Shown piece after piece: positions 1 to 8,851 of a DNA stretch of 64,000 nt. The translations under genes were made by a program, and so were the position numbers. Under the pieces are notes generated by a model that was not told where the DNA came from, did not search any database, and saw nothing but the letters and a program-made list of their open reading frames with translations. The number at the start of each line of letters is the position of its first letter. Position 1 is the first letter of the stretch. This DNA comes from Streptomyces sp. LBL. Lineage in GTDB: Bacteria > Actinomycetota > Actinomycetes > Streptomycetales > Streptomycetaceae. The stretch covers positions 62,001-126,000 of the forward strand of contig NZ_JARXYX010000007.1 of the NCBI RefSeq assembly GCF_029893585.1. Direction: 5' to 3'.

Positions 1-2012
1 TCCCGCCAGATCGGGCCGGGAGTGTCACCGCCGAAGACCTTCTCGTGGTAGACACCGCCGATGGTGATCCCGGTCATCTTGAGCTTCTGGGTGGCGCTGC
101 CGACCCAGACGGCGCCCGACATGTTCGGCGTGTAGCCGACGAACCAGGCGTTCTTCCGCTCGTCCGTCGTACCCGTCTTACCGGCGCTCTGGCGGCCCGA
201 CAGACCGGCCTCCTTACCCGTACCGGAGTCGACCACGCCGCGCAGCAGCGTGTTGACGGTGTCCGCGGTCTTCTCGCTCATCGCGCGCGAGCACGTCGAC
301 TTCGGCACCGCCAGCGACTTCTTCACGCCGCCGACGGTCCTGGTGATCGACTCGATCGCGATCGGCGTGCAGTACGTGCCCCGGCTGGCGAAGGCCGCGT
401 ACGCGCTCGCCATCGTCAGAGGGGAGAGGCCGGTGGAGCCGAGCGTCATCGACGAGGGAACTTCGGGAACCTTGGTGCCGTTGCCCTGGACCACGCCCAG
501 CGCGTTGGTCATCTTCACCACCGGGCACATGCCGATGTCGGAAAGCATCTGCACGAAGTAGGTGTTGACCGACTTGGCCATGGCCTTCTTGAGCGGGTAG
601 GGCCCGACCTCGGACTCGCTCTCGTTCTCCAGCTTGTACTTCGGCGTGCCGTCGTTGACCCACGGCTTGCCACTGCAGGTCTGGACCGTGTCCGGGTACT
701 GCATCTCGTACGGCGCCGGGTACACCTGCGTCGGGGGCTTGCCCTCCTCCAGCGCCGCCGCGGCCAGGAACGGCTTGAACGTCGAACCCGTCGGGAAGCC
801 GAAGTTCGAGCCGCCCATCGCATTGTCGACCGAGAAGTTGTACTCCGTCTCGTTCTTGCCGTAGCCGAACGGCTTCGACTGGCCCATCGCGAGGACCTTG
901 CCGGTGCCGGGCTCGACCAGCGTGGAGGCCGCGGCGACCTTGTCGCTCTTGTAGACGTGGGCCTTGAGGGAATCCTGGACCGAGTTCTGCGACTGCGGGT
1001 CGAGCGTCGTACGTATGGTCAGGCCGCCCTGGTTCCAGAGCTTGACCCGGGCTTCCTTGGTCTTACCGAAGACCGGGCTGTTGACGAAGACCTTCCCGAC
1101 GTACTTGCAGAAGAAGCTGGCGCCCCGGACGGCCGTGATGCAGCCGTTCTTGGGCCGGCTGACCTTCAGGGCCAGTGGCTGCTCCATCGCCTTGTCGGCC
1201 TCGGCCCGGGAGACGTCACCGACCTCGGCCATGCGCCGCAGTACGGTGTTGCGCCGCTTGGTGGCCTCGGCCTCGTCGTTGACCGGGTCGTACCGGCTGG
1301 GGGACTGCACGATGCCGGCCAGCAGGGCCGACTCGGACAGCGTCAGGTCCTTGGCGTGCTTGGAGAAGTAGCGCTGGGCCGCGGCTTCGACGCCGTATGC
1401 CTGCTGGCCGAAGAACGTGATGTTCAGGTAGTTCTCGAGGATCTTCTTCTTCCCGAGCTCCTCCTCGACCTGGATCGCGTACTTCAGTTCCTTGATCTTG
1501 CGGCCGAGGGTCTGCTGGGTGGCCTGCGCGACCTTCGTCGGGTCGTCGCCGGCCTCCTCCACGAAGACGTTCTTCACGTACTGCTGGGTGAGCGTCGAGG
1601 CGCCCTGCGAGACGCCGCCGCTCCGCGCGTTCTTGTTGAGCGCGCGCAGCACGCCCTTCAGGTCGACCGCCCCGTGCTGATAGAAGCGCGAGTCCTCGAT
1701 CGCGACGAGCGCCTTCTGCATGTACGGCGAGACGTCCTTGAGGCCGACCACCGTGCGGTCGCGCGAGTAGACCGTGGCGATCTGGCCGCCGTTGGCGTCG
1801 AGGATCGTGGTGCGCTGGCTCAACGGGGGCGTCTTCAGGTTGACCGGGAGCTCGTCGAAGCTCTCCACCGACCCCTTGGCCGCGAGACCCAGCGCGCCGG
1901 CCGCGGGCAACGCGATACCGGCCAACACGGCTCCCGAGAGCACACTGATACCGAGGAACTTGGCGGCCTGCTGCGCGGAGGACAGCCCCCCGCCCGAGCG
2001 CTTGTTTGGCAT
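1..2012 (-). CDS. Class A penicillin-binding protein (transglycosylase/transpeptidase), C-terminus beyond window
   Basis: A bifunctional peptidoglycan synthase that polymerises glycan strands and cross-links stem peptides outside the membrane. About 670 residues are visible and the reading frame runs off the left edge. After a short basic cytoplasmic tail (MPNKRS) there is one membrane anchor at about residues 17-42. The glycosyltransferase (GT51) signature EDSRFYQHGAVD is near residue 105. The transpeptidase motifs are the SxxK serine in GSTFKPF (about 408), SVN (about 480) and KTGTT (about 610). The start is the ATG at 2012, just before the basic tail. It is transcribed divergently from wblA, with about 400 bases between them. 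The family is certain; which of the several Streptomyces class A enzymes this is remains open. Confidence 0.93.
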   Translation of the reverse strand, partial: MPNKRSGGGLSSAQQAAKFLGISVLSGAVLAGIALPAAGALGLAAKGSVESFDELPVNLKTPPLSQRTTILDANGGQIATVYSRDRTVVGLKDVSPYMQKALVAIEDSRFYQHGAVDLKGVLRALNKNARSGGVSQGASTLTQQYVKNVFVEEAGDDPTKVAQATQQTLGRKIKELKYAIQVEEELGKKKILENYLNITFFGQQAYGVEAAAQRYFSKHAKDLTLSESALLAGIVQSPSRYDPVNDEAEATKRRNTVLRRMAEVGDVSRAEADKAMEQPLALKVSRPKNGCITAVRGASFFCKYVGKVFVNSPVFGKTKEARVKLWNQGGLTIRTTLDPQSQNSVQDSLKAHVYKSDKVAAASTLVEPGTGKVLAMGQSKPFGYGKNETEYNFSVDNAMGGSNFGFPTGSTFKPFLAAAALEEGKPPTQVYPAPYEMQYPDTVQTCSGKPWVNDGTPKYKLENESESEVGPYPLKKAMAKSVNTYFVQMLSDIGMCPVVKMTNALGVVQGNGTKVPEVPSSMTLGSTGLSPLTMASAYAAFASRGTYCTPIAIESITRTVGGVKKSLAVPKSTCSRAMSEKTADTVNTLLRGVVDSGTGKEAGLSGRQSAGKTGTTDERKNAWFVGYTPNMSGAVWVGSATQKLKMTGITIGGVYHEKVFGGDTPGPIWR

Positions 2013-2420
2013 GGGGGCAGCCTACGTTCTCATTTGCCGGACACACGTATAGGCATTGGCCTAAGCTGCTCTCAACTGTCACAGCTGTAGGGCTACGTAT
2101 CAATACGTCCGGCGACCCCGAATCGTTCCGGAGATTCCTCAACTTTTTTGGTGAGGATGTGTCCGAATCCGCCTGGTGTGTCACCTGGCGCCCGTTGTGA
2201 CGCAACATAACTGTCCTGGTTTGCCGGGATGGTCACGTATGTCGTCAGGTCACTCCCCCGGGTGATCTGCCGCTTACCCATAGTCCGTTCGGGCCATGCA
2301 AGATTGGGCACGAAGGGGCTGTTGCGCTGTGCCCGCCTTCCGTAACGTCCTCAACTGGCTGCGGTGAATATGCCGCTGCCGCCGTGGGGGAGCCTCGATT
2401 CGGGAGAGGACGGCGCCGGT
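2013..2420. promoter_or_regulatory. Divergent upstream region of the PBP gene and wblA
   Basis: These 408 bases hold no convincing gene and must carry the promoters of both neighbours. They are less GC-rich than the flanking genes. At 2250-2265 lies an imperfect palindrome, TCACTCCCCCGGGTGA, whose half-sites resemble those bound by the developmental regulator BldD. That link is an inference from sequence similarity only. The long leader suggests that wblA is transcribed from well upstream of its start codon. Confidence 0.45.
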
Positions 2421-2759
2421 ATGGGCTGGGTAGTCGACTGGAGTGCGCAGGCGGCCTGCCGCACTACCGATCCAGATGAACTGTTCGTGCAGGGAGCTGC
2501 GCAGAACAGGGCCAAGGCGGTGTGCACCGGATGTCCGGTGCGCACGGAGTGCCTGGCCGACGCGCTCGACAACCGCGTCGAGTTCGGCGTGTGGGGAGGA
2601 ATGACGGAGCGGGAACGCCGCGCACTGCTGCGCCGACGGCCGACCGTGACCTCTTGGCGCCGACTGCTGGAGACGGCGCGTACGGAGTACGAGCAGGGGG
2701 CGGGCATCCTGCCTCTCGATGACGACGAGGTCTACGAGAACTACGCGGCGGTGAGCTGA
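2421..2759 (+). CDS. wblA: WhiB-family iron-sulfur regulator WblA
   Basis: A 112-residue WhiB-like protein. The family binds an oxygen- and NO-sensitive [4Fe-4S] cluster through four cysteines and acts with the principal sigma factor. The cysteines lie in QAACRTTD, VCTGCPVRTEC (C-x2-C-x5-C) and are followed by the GVWGG turn and a basic segment (ERERRALLRRR) that contacts DNA. WblA is known as a pleiotropic repressor of antibiotic production and a driver of aerial development. The start chosen is the ATG at 2421 (MGWVVDW), with GGAGAGGA about ten bases upstream; it gives the length I recall for WblA. In-frame ATGs at 2364 and 2370 would add up to 19 non-conserved residues and lack a ribosome binding site. 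It is monocistronic. Confidence 0.93.
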   Translation: MGWVVDWSAQAACRTTDPDELFVQGAAQNRAKAVCTGCPVRTECLADALDNRVEFGVWGGMTERERRALLRRRPTVTSWRRLLETARTEYEQGAGILPLDDDEVYENYAAVS

Positions 2760-2791
2760 TGGGGGACGGCGTGGGCTGAGCGGGCTGAGGG

Positions 2792-2810
2792 CTGAGGAGG
2801 GTTTCCTCAG
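2792..2810. terminator. Small hairpin between convergent wblA and ATPase genes
   Basis: A 7-bp stem (CTGAGGA/TCCTCAG) with a five-base loop, placed between the wblA stop and the end of the convergent ATPase gene. It could terminate transcription in both directions. There is no T tract, which is common in Streptomyces. Confidence 0.4.
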
Positions 2811-2904
2811 ACGCCGGCCTCAGTCAGGCGTCGGCCTCGATCCGTAGGGACTGGGTCTGTAGGGGACTCGGTCTGCAGGGGACTCCAGTCAGGCGCCGAC
2901 CTCG
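2807..2904. repeat. Three degenerate copies of the ATPase gene's last codons
   Basis: The last bases of the downstream ATPase gene (TCAGGCGCCGACCTCG at 2889-2904, including its stop) recur as TCAGGCGTCGGCCTCG at 2824-2839 and TCAGACGCCGGCCTC at 2807-2821. A second short repeat, GGGACTnGGTCTG-like, occurs about three times in 2847-2885. They look like tandem duplications that moved the stop codon or left copies behind it. Confidence 0.55.
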
Positions 2905-4409
2905 GTGTCGGGCAGCTCCGGTCGTTTGGCGGCGAGCCGGTTTCCGATGTCCCGCAGCCCCGCGAGGTCGTGTACGTCGCCGGGCAGCGCGGCCACCTCT
3001 GCGACCGCCACCTCGGGGTGGCGCGCCGTGAAGCGGTCACGCGTGCGCTGCTCGCGGGAGAGCAGCTGCATGCGATCGGCGTGCAGCCTCAGCAGGCTTG
3101 CGGTGAGTTGTTCTACGGTCCGTTCCCGCTGTTCCTGCTGGACCTGCCGATCCTGCCGTCCTTGCTGCTCGGCGCCCTGGTCCAGGGCGGTGGCTTGCGT
3201 GGTGCCGGGGGACTCTGAACTGTCGTACGTGTCGGGAGAGTTACGAAGTACTGCTTTCCCGTCCACCTGATCGACAATGCGGGACTCGTCAAGATTTTCT
3301 GCGGCGGCTTCGGCGTCGATGGGTTCCGCCTCGATGAGTTCGGCGTCGGCGGGTTCCGCGTCGGCGGGGACATCGAGGTTCTCCGCGGCGGCGAGGGCCC
3401 GCTCGGCCGACAGCTGGGCGGCGCCGCTGCCATGGACACGGTTGAGCACCAGGCCGGCCAGCGGCATGTCCTCGGCGGCCAGCCGTTCCACGAAGTACGT
3501 GGCCTCCCGCAGCGCGTCCCGCTCCGGCGCCGCGACCACGAGGAACGCCGTGCCGGGCGCCTGGAGCAGCTTGTACGTGGCGTCCGCGCGCGTGCGGAAG
3601 CCGCCGAAGGTGGTGTCCATCGCGGCCACGAACGTCTGGACGTCCTTGAGCAGCTGACCGCCGAGCAGCTTGCCGAGGGTGCCGGTCATCATCGACATCC
3701 CGACGTTCAGGAACTTCATCCCGGCCCGGCCGCCGAGCTTCGCCGGGGCCGTCAGCAGCCGGATCAGCCGTCCGTCCAGGAAGGACCCCAGCCGCTTCGG
3801 CGCGTCCAGGAAGTCCAGCGCCGAACGGGACGGGGGCGTGTCGACGATGATGAGGTCCCACTGGTCCCTCGACCGGAGCTGTCCCAGCTTCTCCATCGCC
3901 ATGTACTCCTGCGTGCCCGCGAAGCCCGCCGAAAGCGACTGGTAGAAGGGGTTGTTCAGGATCGTGGCCGCCCGCTCCTGATCCGCGTGCGCCTCGACGA
4001 TCTCGTCGAAGGTGCGCTTCATGTCGAGCATCATCGCGTGCAGCTCACCGTTCGCGGAGTCGTCCACGCCCTTCACCCGGCGGGGGACGTTGTCGAGCGA
4101 GTCGATGCCCATCGACTGGGCGAGCCGGCGGGCCGGGTCGATGGTGAGCACGACGACCTTTCGGCCGCGTTCTGCCGCCCTGAGGCCGAGGGCGGCCGCG
4201 GTGGTGGTCTTGCCCACGCCGCCCGAGCCGCAGCACACGACGATGCGGGTCTCGGGGTCGTCGAGCAGGGGGTCGAGGTCCAGCAGGCGGGCGGGGGTGA
4301 GGCGGTGGCGGGCGGCTTGGTCTTGGGGATGGGGAGTGGGAGCGGAGTTGGGGGCGGGGTCGGGAGTGTCGTGGGGTTGCGTTCGGTTGGGTGTGGTGGC
4401 CGGGCTCAT
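2889..4409 (-). CDS. ArsA/GET3-like P-loop ATPase with a variable acidic/Gln-rich insert
   Basis: A 506-residue soluble ATPase of the anion-transporting (ArsA/GET3) group. A proline-rich N-terminal tail leads to the deviant Walker A GSGGVGKTT (residues 61-69); the signature IVVDTPPSRSALDFLD follows. The physiological substrate in actinobacteria is unknown; nothing here shows an arsenite pump. Around residues 325-425 there is a low-complexity insert rich in Ala/Glu/Asp and then Gln/Arg, which looks recently expanded. The start at 4409 overlaps the stop of the upstream ATPase gene by four bases (ATGA), so the two are cotranscribed and translationally coupled and probably act as a pair. It converges on wblA. 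Confidence 0.88.
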   Translation of the reverse strand: MSPATTPNRTQPHDTPDPAPNSAPTPHPQDQAARHRLTPARLLDLDPLLDDPETRIVVCCGSGGVGKTTTAAALGLRAAERGRKVVVLTIDPARRLAQSMGIDSLDNVPRRVKGVDDSANGELHAMMLDMKRTFDEIVEAHADQERAATILNNPFYQSLSAGFAGTQEYMAMEKLGQLRSRDQWDLIIVDTPPSRSALDFLDAPKRLGSFLDGRLIRLLTAPAKLGGRAGMKFLNVGMSMMTGTLGKLLGGQLLKDVQTFVAAMDTTFGGFRTRADATYKLLQAPGTAFLVVAAPERDALREATYFVERLAAEDMPLAGLVLNRVHGSGAAQLSAERALAAAENLDVPADAEPADAELIEAEPIDAEAAAENLDESRIVDQVDGKAVLRNSPDTYDSSESPGTTQATALDQGAEQQGRQDRQVQQEQRERTVEQLTASLLRLHADRMQLLSREQRTRDRFTARHPEVAVAEVAALPGDVHDLAGLRDIGNRLAAKRPELPDTEVGA

Positions 4410-5383
4410 GACATCCCCTGTTCCCGCAGCTCGGTGGCCAGTTCGTACAGGCCCGCCAGGTCCATCCCGTCGGCGAGCAGCGGCAGTTCGTGCAGCGGCA
4501 GGCCCAGTTCGCCCAGTACGGCCCGCTGTTCGTGCTCCAGCGTGTACCGCTCGGTGTACTCACCGGCCTGGGTGACCAGCGGGTCGACCAGCCGCTCGGC
4601 GTTTCCGCCGCGTCGAGCTCCGCCCAGTCCCGCCGCCGACAAGGCGCGTGCGAACGCGGTGCGCGGGACCGTGCGTACGAGTTCCAGGTCGGCCGCGTCC
4701 AACACCTCGGGCCGCACCATGTTCACCATGATCCGTCCCACCGGCAGCCGGGCCGACCGCAGCTCGGCGATGCCGTCCACGGTCTCCTGGACGGGCATCT
4801 CCTCCAGCAGCGTCACCAGGTGAACGGAGGTTTCGGCCGACTTCAGTACCCGCATCACGGCCTGCGCCTGATTGTGTATCGGGCCGATCTTGGCGAGACC
4901 CGCGACCTCGTCGTTGACATTGAGGAAGCGGGCGATGCGGCCGGTGGGGGGTGCGTCCATGATGACGTAGTCGTAGGCGAACCGGCCGTTCTTGTCCTTG
5001 CGGCGGACCGCTTCGCAGGCCTTGCCCGTGAGGAGTACGTCTCTCAACCCGGGTGCGATGGTGGTCGCGAAGTCGATCGCGCCGAGCTTCTTCAGGGCTC
5101 GGCCCGCGCTGCCCAGTTTGTAGAACATCTGGAGGTAGTCCAGAAGGGCCAGTTCGGGGTCTATGGCGAGGGCGTACACCTCCCCGCCCCCGGGAGCGAC
5201 GGCGATCTTTCGCTCCTCATAAGGCAGCGCTTCCGTCTCGAAGAGCTGCGCGATGCCCTGCCGGCCCTCGACCTCGACGAGAAGCGTCCGCTTCCCCTCG
5301 GTGGCGAGGGCCAACGCGAGGGCGGCGGCGACCGTGGTCTTTCCGGTCCCGCCCTTGCCGCTGACGACCTGGAGCCTGCTCAC
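4406..5383 (-). CDS. ArsA/GET3-like P-loop ATPase, partner of the adjacent paralogue
   Basis: A 325-residue ATPase with Walker A SGKGGTGKTT at residues 8-17 and switch motif IMDAPPTGR. It belongs to the same ArsA/GET3 superfamily as the next gene but is shorter and lacks the C-terminal low-complexity insert. The start is a GTG at 5383. No ribosome binding site precedes it, but TAGGCT sits seven bases upstream (5391-5396), which fits a leaderless transcript. It is first in a two-gene operon with a four-base overlap to the second ATPase. A heterodimer would be a reasonable model, but that is inference. It is divergent from the DUF4177 gene. Confidence 0.88.
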   Translation of the reverse strand: MSRLQVVSGKGGTGKTTVAAALALALATEGKRTLLVEVEGRQGIAQLFETEALPYEERKIAVAPGGGEVYALAIDPELALLDYLQMFYKLGSAGRALKKLGAIDFATTIAPGLRDVLLTGKACEAVRRKDKNGRFAYDYVIMDAPPTGRIARFLNVNDEVAGLAKIGPIHNQAQAVMRVLKSAETSVHLVTLLEEMPVQETVDGIAELRSARLPVGRIMVNMVRPEVLDAADLELVRTVPRTAFARALSAAGLGGARRGGNAERLVDPLVTQAGEYTERYTLEHEQRAVLGELGLPLHELPLLADGMDLAGLYELATELREQGMS

Positions 5384-5478
5384 GTATTCGAGCCTAACCA
5401 GTCCGCGCGCGGGCTACGCCGGAGGCTGTGGACAACGTGGCTGCGGATGGGGGTGGGGCAGCGGCTAAAGTCGGCCGC

Positions 5479-5637
5479 ATGACGAAATGGGAATACTCGA
5501 CCGTGCCGCTGCTCGTCCACGCCACGAAGCAGATTCTGGACACCTGGGGTGAGGACGGCTGGGAGCTGGTCCAGGTCGTGCCCGGACCGAACAATCCCGA
5601 GCAGCTGGTGGCCTACCTGAAGCGGGAGAAGGCGTGA
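5479..5637 (+). CDS. DUF4177 small protein
   Basis: A 52-residue protein (begins MTKWEYSTVPLL; contains GEDGWELVQVV), typical of DUF4177, a small beta-rich domain of unknown function. The ATG at 5479 is favoured over an upstream in-frame ATG at 5428 because conservation begins there and TAAAGT lies seven bases before it (5466-5471), as in a leaderless transcript. Its stop overlaps the GTG of the RidA gene by four bases, so the two are coupled. Confidence 0.8.
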   Translation: MTKWEYSTVPLLVHATKQILDTWGEDGWELVQVVPGPNNPEQLVAYLKREKA

Positions 5638-6104
5638 GCGCGGTCGAGGCGCGGTTGGCCGAGCTGGGCCTGAGCCTGCCGTCGGTCGTACCGCCGCTGG
5701 CCGCGTACCAGCCGGCCGTGCAGTCGGGGGTGTACGTGTACACGTCCGGGCAGCTGCCGATGGTGGACGGCAAGCTTCCGGTGACCGGGAAGGTGGGGGC
5801 GGAGGTCACGGCGGAGGAGGCCAAGGAGCTGGCGCGTACGTGTGCGCTGAACGCTCTCGCCGCGGTGAAGTCCGTGGCCGGTGATCTGGACCGTGTGGCG
5901 CGTGTGGTGAAGGTCGTCGGGTTCGTGGCCTCGGCGTCGGACTTCACGGGGCAGCCGGGCGTGGTGAACGGCGCGAGCGAGTTGCTCGGCGAGGTGCTGG
6001 GCGACAAGGGTGTGCACGCGCGGAGCGCGGTGGGGGTGGCGGTGCTGCCGCTGGACGCGCCGGTGGAGATCGAGATTCAGGTGGAGCTGACGGGGGCGGT
6101 GTAG
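5634..6104 (+). CDS. RidA/YjgF-family reactive intermediate deaminase
   Basis: A 156-residue RidA-family protein. The family hydrolyses reactive enamine/imine intermediates released by PLP enzymes, working as a trimer. The fold is visible in YVYTSGQLPMVDGKL near the N-terminus and VVGFVASASDFTGQP in the second half; it is of the longer actinobacterial type. The GTG start at 5634 overlaps the DUF4177 stop (GTGA). The canonical catalytic arginine of the E. coli type is not obvious in the C-terminal third, so deaminase activity is uncertain. It is the second of at least two coupled genes. Confidence 0.85.
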   Translation: MSAVEARLAELGLSLPSVVPPLAAYQPAVQSGVYVYTSGQLPMVDGKLPVTGKVGAEVTAEEAKELARTCALNALAAVKSVAGDLDRVARVVKVVGFVASASDFTGQPGVVNGASELLGEVLGDKGVHARSAVGVAVLPLDAPVEIEIQVELTGAV

Positions 6105-6107
6105 GCC

Positions 6108-6147
6108 GGACGGGGACGGGGGCGGGGGCGGGGACGGGGGCGGTGTA
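6108..6147 (+). repeat. G-run tract after ridA, including a copy of the gene's end
   Basis: Five runs of four or five G separated by AC or C follow the ridA stop directly. The tract ends in ACGGGGGCGGTGTA, a copy of the last codons of ridA. On the plus strand or its RNA it could fold as a G-quadruplex and may slow or end transcription. Confidence 0.5.
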
Positions 6148-6251
6148 CGTCGGGTGCGGACGGGGCGGGGCCTGGGCGGTCTGTGCGGGATCGGGGCTCC
6201 GGTGATTCGGTCCCTCTCGAACATCTGGTCGCCACGAGATAGCCTCCGGCC

Positions 6252-7121
6252 ATGGCAAACGGGCAGTGGTATCCCCGGGAATGGCCGGATCTCATCCGAG
6301 CCCTTGCGGACGGCACGCTCACTCCGGTCACCCCCAGACGCGCGGCCACCGTCATGCTCCTGAAGGACACCGGCACCGGCCCCGTCGTCCACATGCTGCG
6401 CAGACGCACCTCCATGGCTTTCGCCGGCGGCGCGTACGCCTATCCGGGCGGTGGTGTGGACCCGCGCGACGACGACCACCATGTTCACTGGGCGGGCCCC
6501 ACGCGCGCGTGGTGGGCGAGCAGGCTCGGCGTGGGCGAGACCGAGGCTCAGGCGATCGTCTGCGCGGCCGTACGGGAGACGTACGAGGAGGCAGGCGTCC
6601 TTCTCGCGGGCCCGGCCCCCGATGCGGTGGTCGGAGACACGACGGGTCCGGAGTGGGAGGCCGACCGGGCCGCCCTGGTCGCGCGGGACCTGTCCTTCGC
6701 GGAGTTCCTGGAGCGCCGTGGTCTGGTCCTCCGGTCGGACCTGCTGGGTGCCTGGACCCGCTGGATCACCCCGGAGTTCGAGCCCCGTCGCTACGACACC
6801 TGGTTCTTCGTGGCCGCGCTCCCGAACGGACAGCGCACCCGGAACGCCTCCACGGAGGCGGACCGTACGGTGTGGATCCGGCCGGCCGAGGCGGCGTCGT
6901 CGTACGACAACGGCGAGCTGTTGATGATGCCGCCCACCATCGCGACCCTGCGCCAGCTGACGCCGTACGCCACGGCCGCCGAGGCGCTCGTCGCGGCGCC
7001 CGACCGTGACCTGACCCCCGTACTGGCCCAGGCCCGTCTGGAGGACGACGAGATCGTGCTGTCCTGGCCGGGGTACGACGAGTTCACCAAACACATCCCG
7101 ACCGGTGGAGCCCCCGCATGA
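6252..7121 (+). CDS. NUDIX hydrolase (long actinobacterial type)
   Basis: A 289-residue NUDIX protein. The Nudix box ends in AVRETYEEAGV, matching the REUxEExGU core that binds the catalytic divalent metal; a glycine-rich AYPGGGVDP strand precedes it. Members hydrolyse nucleoside diphosphates linked to another moiety; the substrate cannot be read from sequence. The ATG at 6252 has no ribosome binding site but TAGCCT lies six bases before it (6240-6245), again suggesting a leaderless message. The stop overlaps the ATG of the metallo-hydrolase gene by four bases, so these two form a coupled pair. Confidence 0.88.
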   Translation: MANGQWYPREWPDLIRALADGTLTPVTPRRAATVMLLKDTGTGPVVHMLRRRTSMAFAGGAYAYPGGGVDPRDDDHHVHWAGPTRAWWASRLGVGETEAQAIVCAAVRETYEEAGVLLAGPAPDAVVGDTTGPEWEADRAALVARDLSFAEFLERRGLVLRSDLLGAWTRWITPEFEPRRYDTWFFVAALPNGQRTRNASTEADRTVWIRPAEAASSYDNGELLMMPPTIATLRQLTPYATAAEALVAAPDRDLTPVLAQARLEDDEIVLSWPGYDEFTKHIPTGGAPA

Positions 7122-7948
7122 CGGACGCAGCAGCCCTTCCCGGCCGGCCACGGGGCGGGATCCTGTCGGGCCCCGCCACCTTGCGGGCCGTCAACGTTCT
7201 GGCGCCCAACGCCTCCGCGATGACGCTGGACGGGACGAACACGTGGGTCGTGTCCGAGCCCGACTCCCGGTCGGCCGTGGTGATCGACCCCGGGCCGCTG
7301 GACGAAGGACATCTGCGCGCCGTCGTCGACGCCGCCGCGAAGGCCGGCAAGCGGGTCGCCCTCACCCTCCTCACCCACGGCCACCCGGACCACGCCGAGG
7401 GCGCCGCCCGCTTCGCCGAGCTGACCGGCACGAAGGTGCGGGCCCTGGACCCGGCGCTGCGGCTGGGGGACGAAGGGCTGGGCGCCGGGGACGTGGTCGA
7501 GGTCGGCGGACTGGAGCTGAGGGTCGTACCGACTCCGGGGCACACCGCGGACTCCCTGTGCTTCCATCTGCCGGCCGACCGGGCCGTTCTGACCGGCGAC
7601 ACGGTCCTGGGGCGGGGCACGAGTGTCGTGGCGCATCCGGACGGTCGCCTGGGGGACTATCTGGACTCCCTGCGGCGGCTGAGGTCGCTCACTGTGGACG
7701 ACGGCGTGCACACCGTGCTCCCGGGCCACGGGCCGGTCCTGGAGGACGCCCAGGGTGCCGTCGAGTTCTATCTCGCCCACCGGGCCCACCGGCTCGCCCA
7801 GGTGGAGACGGCCGTGGAGGACGGCTATCGGACGCCTGGGGAGGTCGTGGGCCATGTGTACGCCGACGTGGACCGGTCCCTGTGGCCGGCGGCCGAGTTG
7901 TCCGTACGGGCCCAGCTGGAGTACCTGGAGGAGCACGGGCTCATCTAG
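7118..7948 (+). CDS. Metallo-beta-lactamase-fold hydrolase
   Basis: A 276-residue MBL-fold hydrolase. The metal-binding motif THGHPDHAEG (HxHxDH) is near residue 86-95, GHTADS gives the next histidine, TGDTVLGRGTS the bridging aspartate and LPGHGPV the final histidine. It resembles the LACTB2/endoribonuclease-like and glyoxalase II-like branch; the substrate is unknown. Translation is coupled to the NUDIX gene (ATGA overlap), so the two may process a common small molecule. Its stop codon overlaps the stop of the convergent nucleotidyltransferase gene. Confidence 0.88.
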   Translation: MTDAAALPGRPRGGILSGPATLRAVNVLAPNASAMTLDGTNTWVVSEPDSRSAVVIDPGPLDEGHLRAVVDAAAKAGKRVALTLLTHGHPDHAEGAARFAELTGTKVRALDPALRLGDEGLGAGDVVEVGGLELRVVPTPGHTADSLCFHLPADRAVLTGDTVLGRGTSVVAHPDGRLGDYLDSLRRLRSLTVDDGVHTVLPGHGPVLEDAQGAVEFYLAHRAHRLAQVETAVEDGYRTPGEVVGHVYADVDRSLWPAAELSVRAQLEYLEEHGLI

Positions 7949-8763
7949 GGCCTGGGTGCTTTGACGCCGTGCACGCGCGCGTACTCCCTGGCGAGCCAGG
8001 GGCCGAGATCGTCGACGTACGTCAGGAGGACGGCGCGGTCGGCGGTCGGCTGGTATCCGAGGACGGCTGCGGACCGTAGCTGCTCGGCCCGTTCGGGGTA
8101 GTACGCGGCGAACGCTTCGGCCATCTCCCGCAGGTCGCTCGTCCAGCCGTTCCAGCGGGGCATGACGAGCGTGAACGCCGCGCGGACGAGATGCCGGGAC
8201 ATGAAGCGGACGAGAGGGCGCAGGGCCGTCTCGGTGTCGTCGGCGGCCGCGATCCGTTCCCGCCAGCGGGGGAGGAGGAGGGCCAGGTCCCCGTTGGTCT
8301 CGCGGGCGAGGAGCGTGTCGGGGCGGTAGCGGGGGAGGTACTCGGCCAGGTCCTCGCCGAGGAGTGGGGTGCACAGGCAGGCGACGAACCAGCCCAGGTC
8401 GTGTCGCTCCGGTTCGCTCAGCAGGCGTGCCCGGCCGAACAGCAGTGGTGCGGCCCCGTCGATCTGCGGGAACTCCTGGTCCAGCGTCCGAGCGAGGGTC
8501 CGGGTGCCTTCGCGGTCCGCCTACGCCGGTTCCTCGTTGAGGGCCACCAGCAGGTCCAGGTCGCTGCGGCCCACGCGCGCGGTGCCGCGCGGAATCGACC
8601 CGTAGAGGTACGCGCTGTGCAGCCGTGACCCGAAGAGGTCGAGCACTCGGTCGCGGGCGGCGGCGACGACCGGGCGGAAGGCGTGCGGGATGCGTCCGAG
8701 GGAGCCCTCACGCGCGATGCAGCCCTGTGCGTCGAGTCCCTTGGACGGGGCGGTTTCGGCCAT
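7945..8763 (-). pseudogene. Nucleotidyltransferase-domain protein interrupted by an in-frame amber stop
   Basis: One continuous frame of about 272 codons is broken once, by TAG at 8521-8523. Upstream of it (8524-8763, 80 codons) is the nucleotidyltransferase motif YLYGSIPRGTARVGRSDLDL, including the GS and SDxD metal ligands. Downstream the same frame continues without further stops through GWFVACLCTPLL to FMSRHLVRAAFTLVMP, which looks like the helical C-terminal domain of these proteins. The only lesion is therefore the stop between EEPA and ADREG. It may be a recent inactivating substitution, a sequencing error, or readthrough. The ATG at 8763 (MAETAPSKG) is the likely start. It converges on the MBL-fold gene, with stop codons overlapping. 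Confidence 0.75.
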
Positions 8764-8851
8764 GGGGTCACTGTGCCCCGAGGGCACGGCACAGCGCCCG
8801 TGTTTTTCCTGGCCGGGCGGCCTCATTGGGTCTGTTCGGGCTGAGGACGGC

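Noticed and set aside
45..2090. A 681-codon plus-strand frame across the PBP gene
   Set aside because: Arg/Leu/His-rich shadow antisense to a clear PBP; a by-product of GC-rich codon bias.
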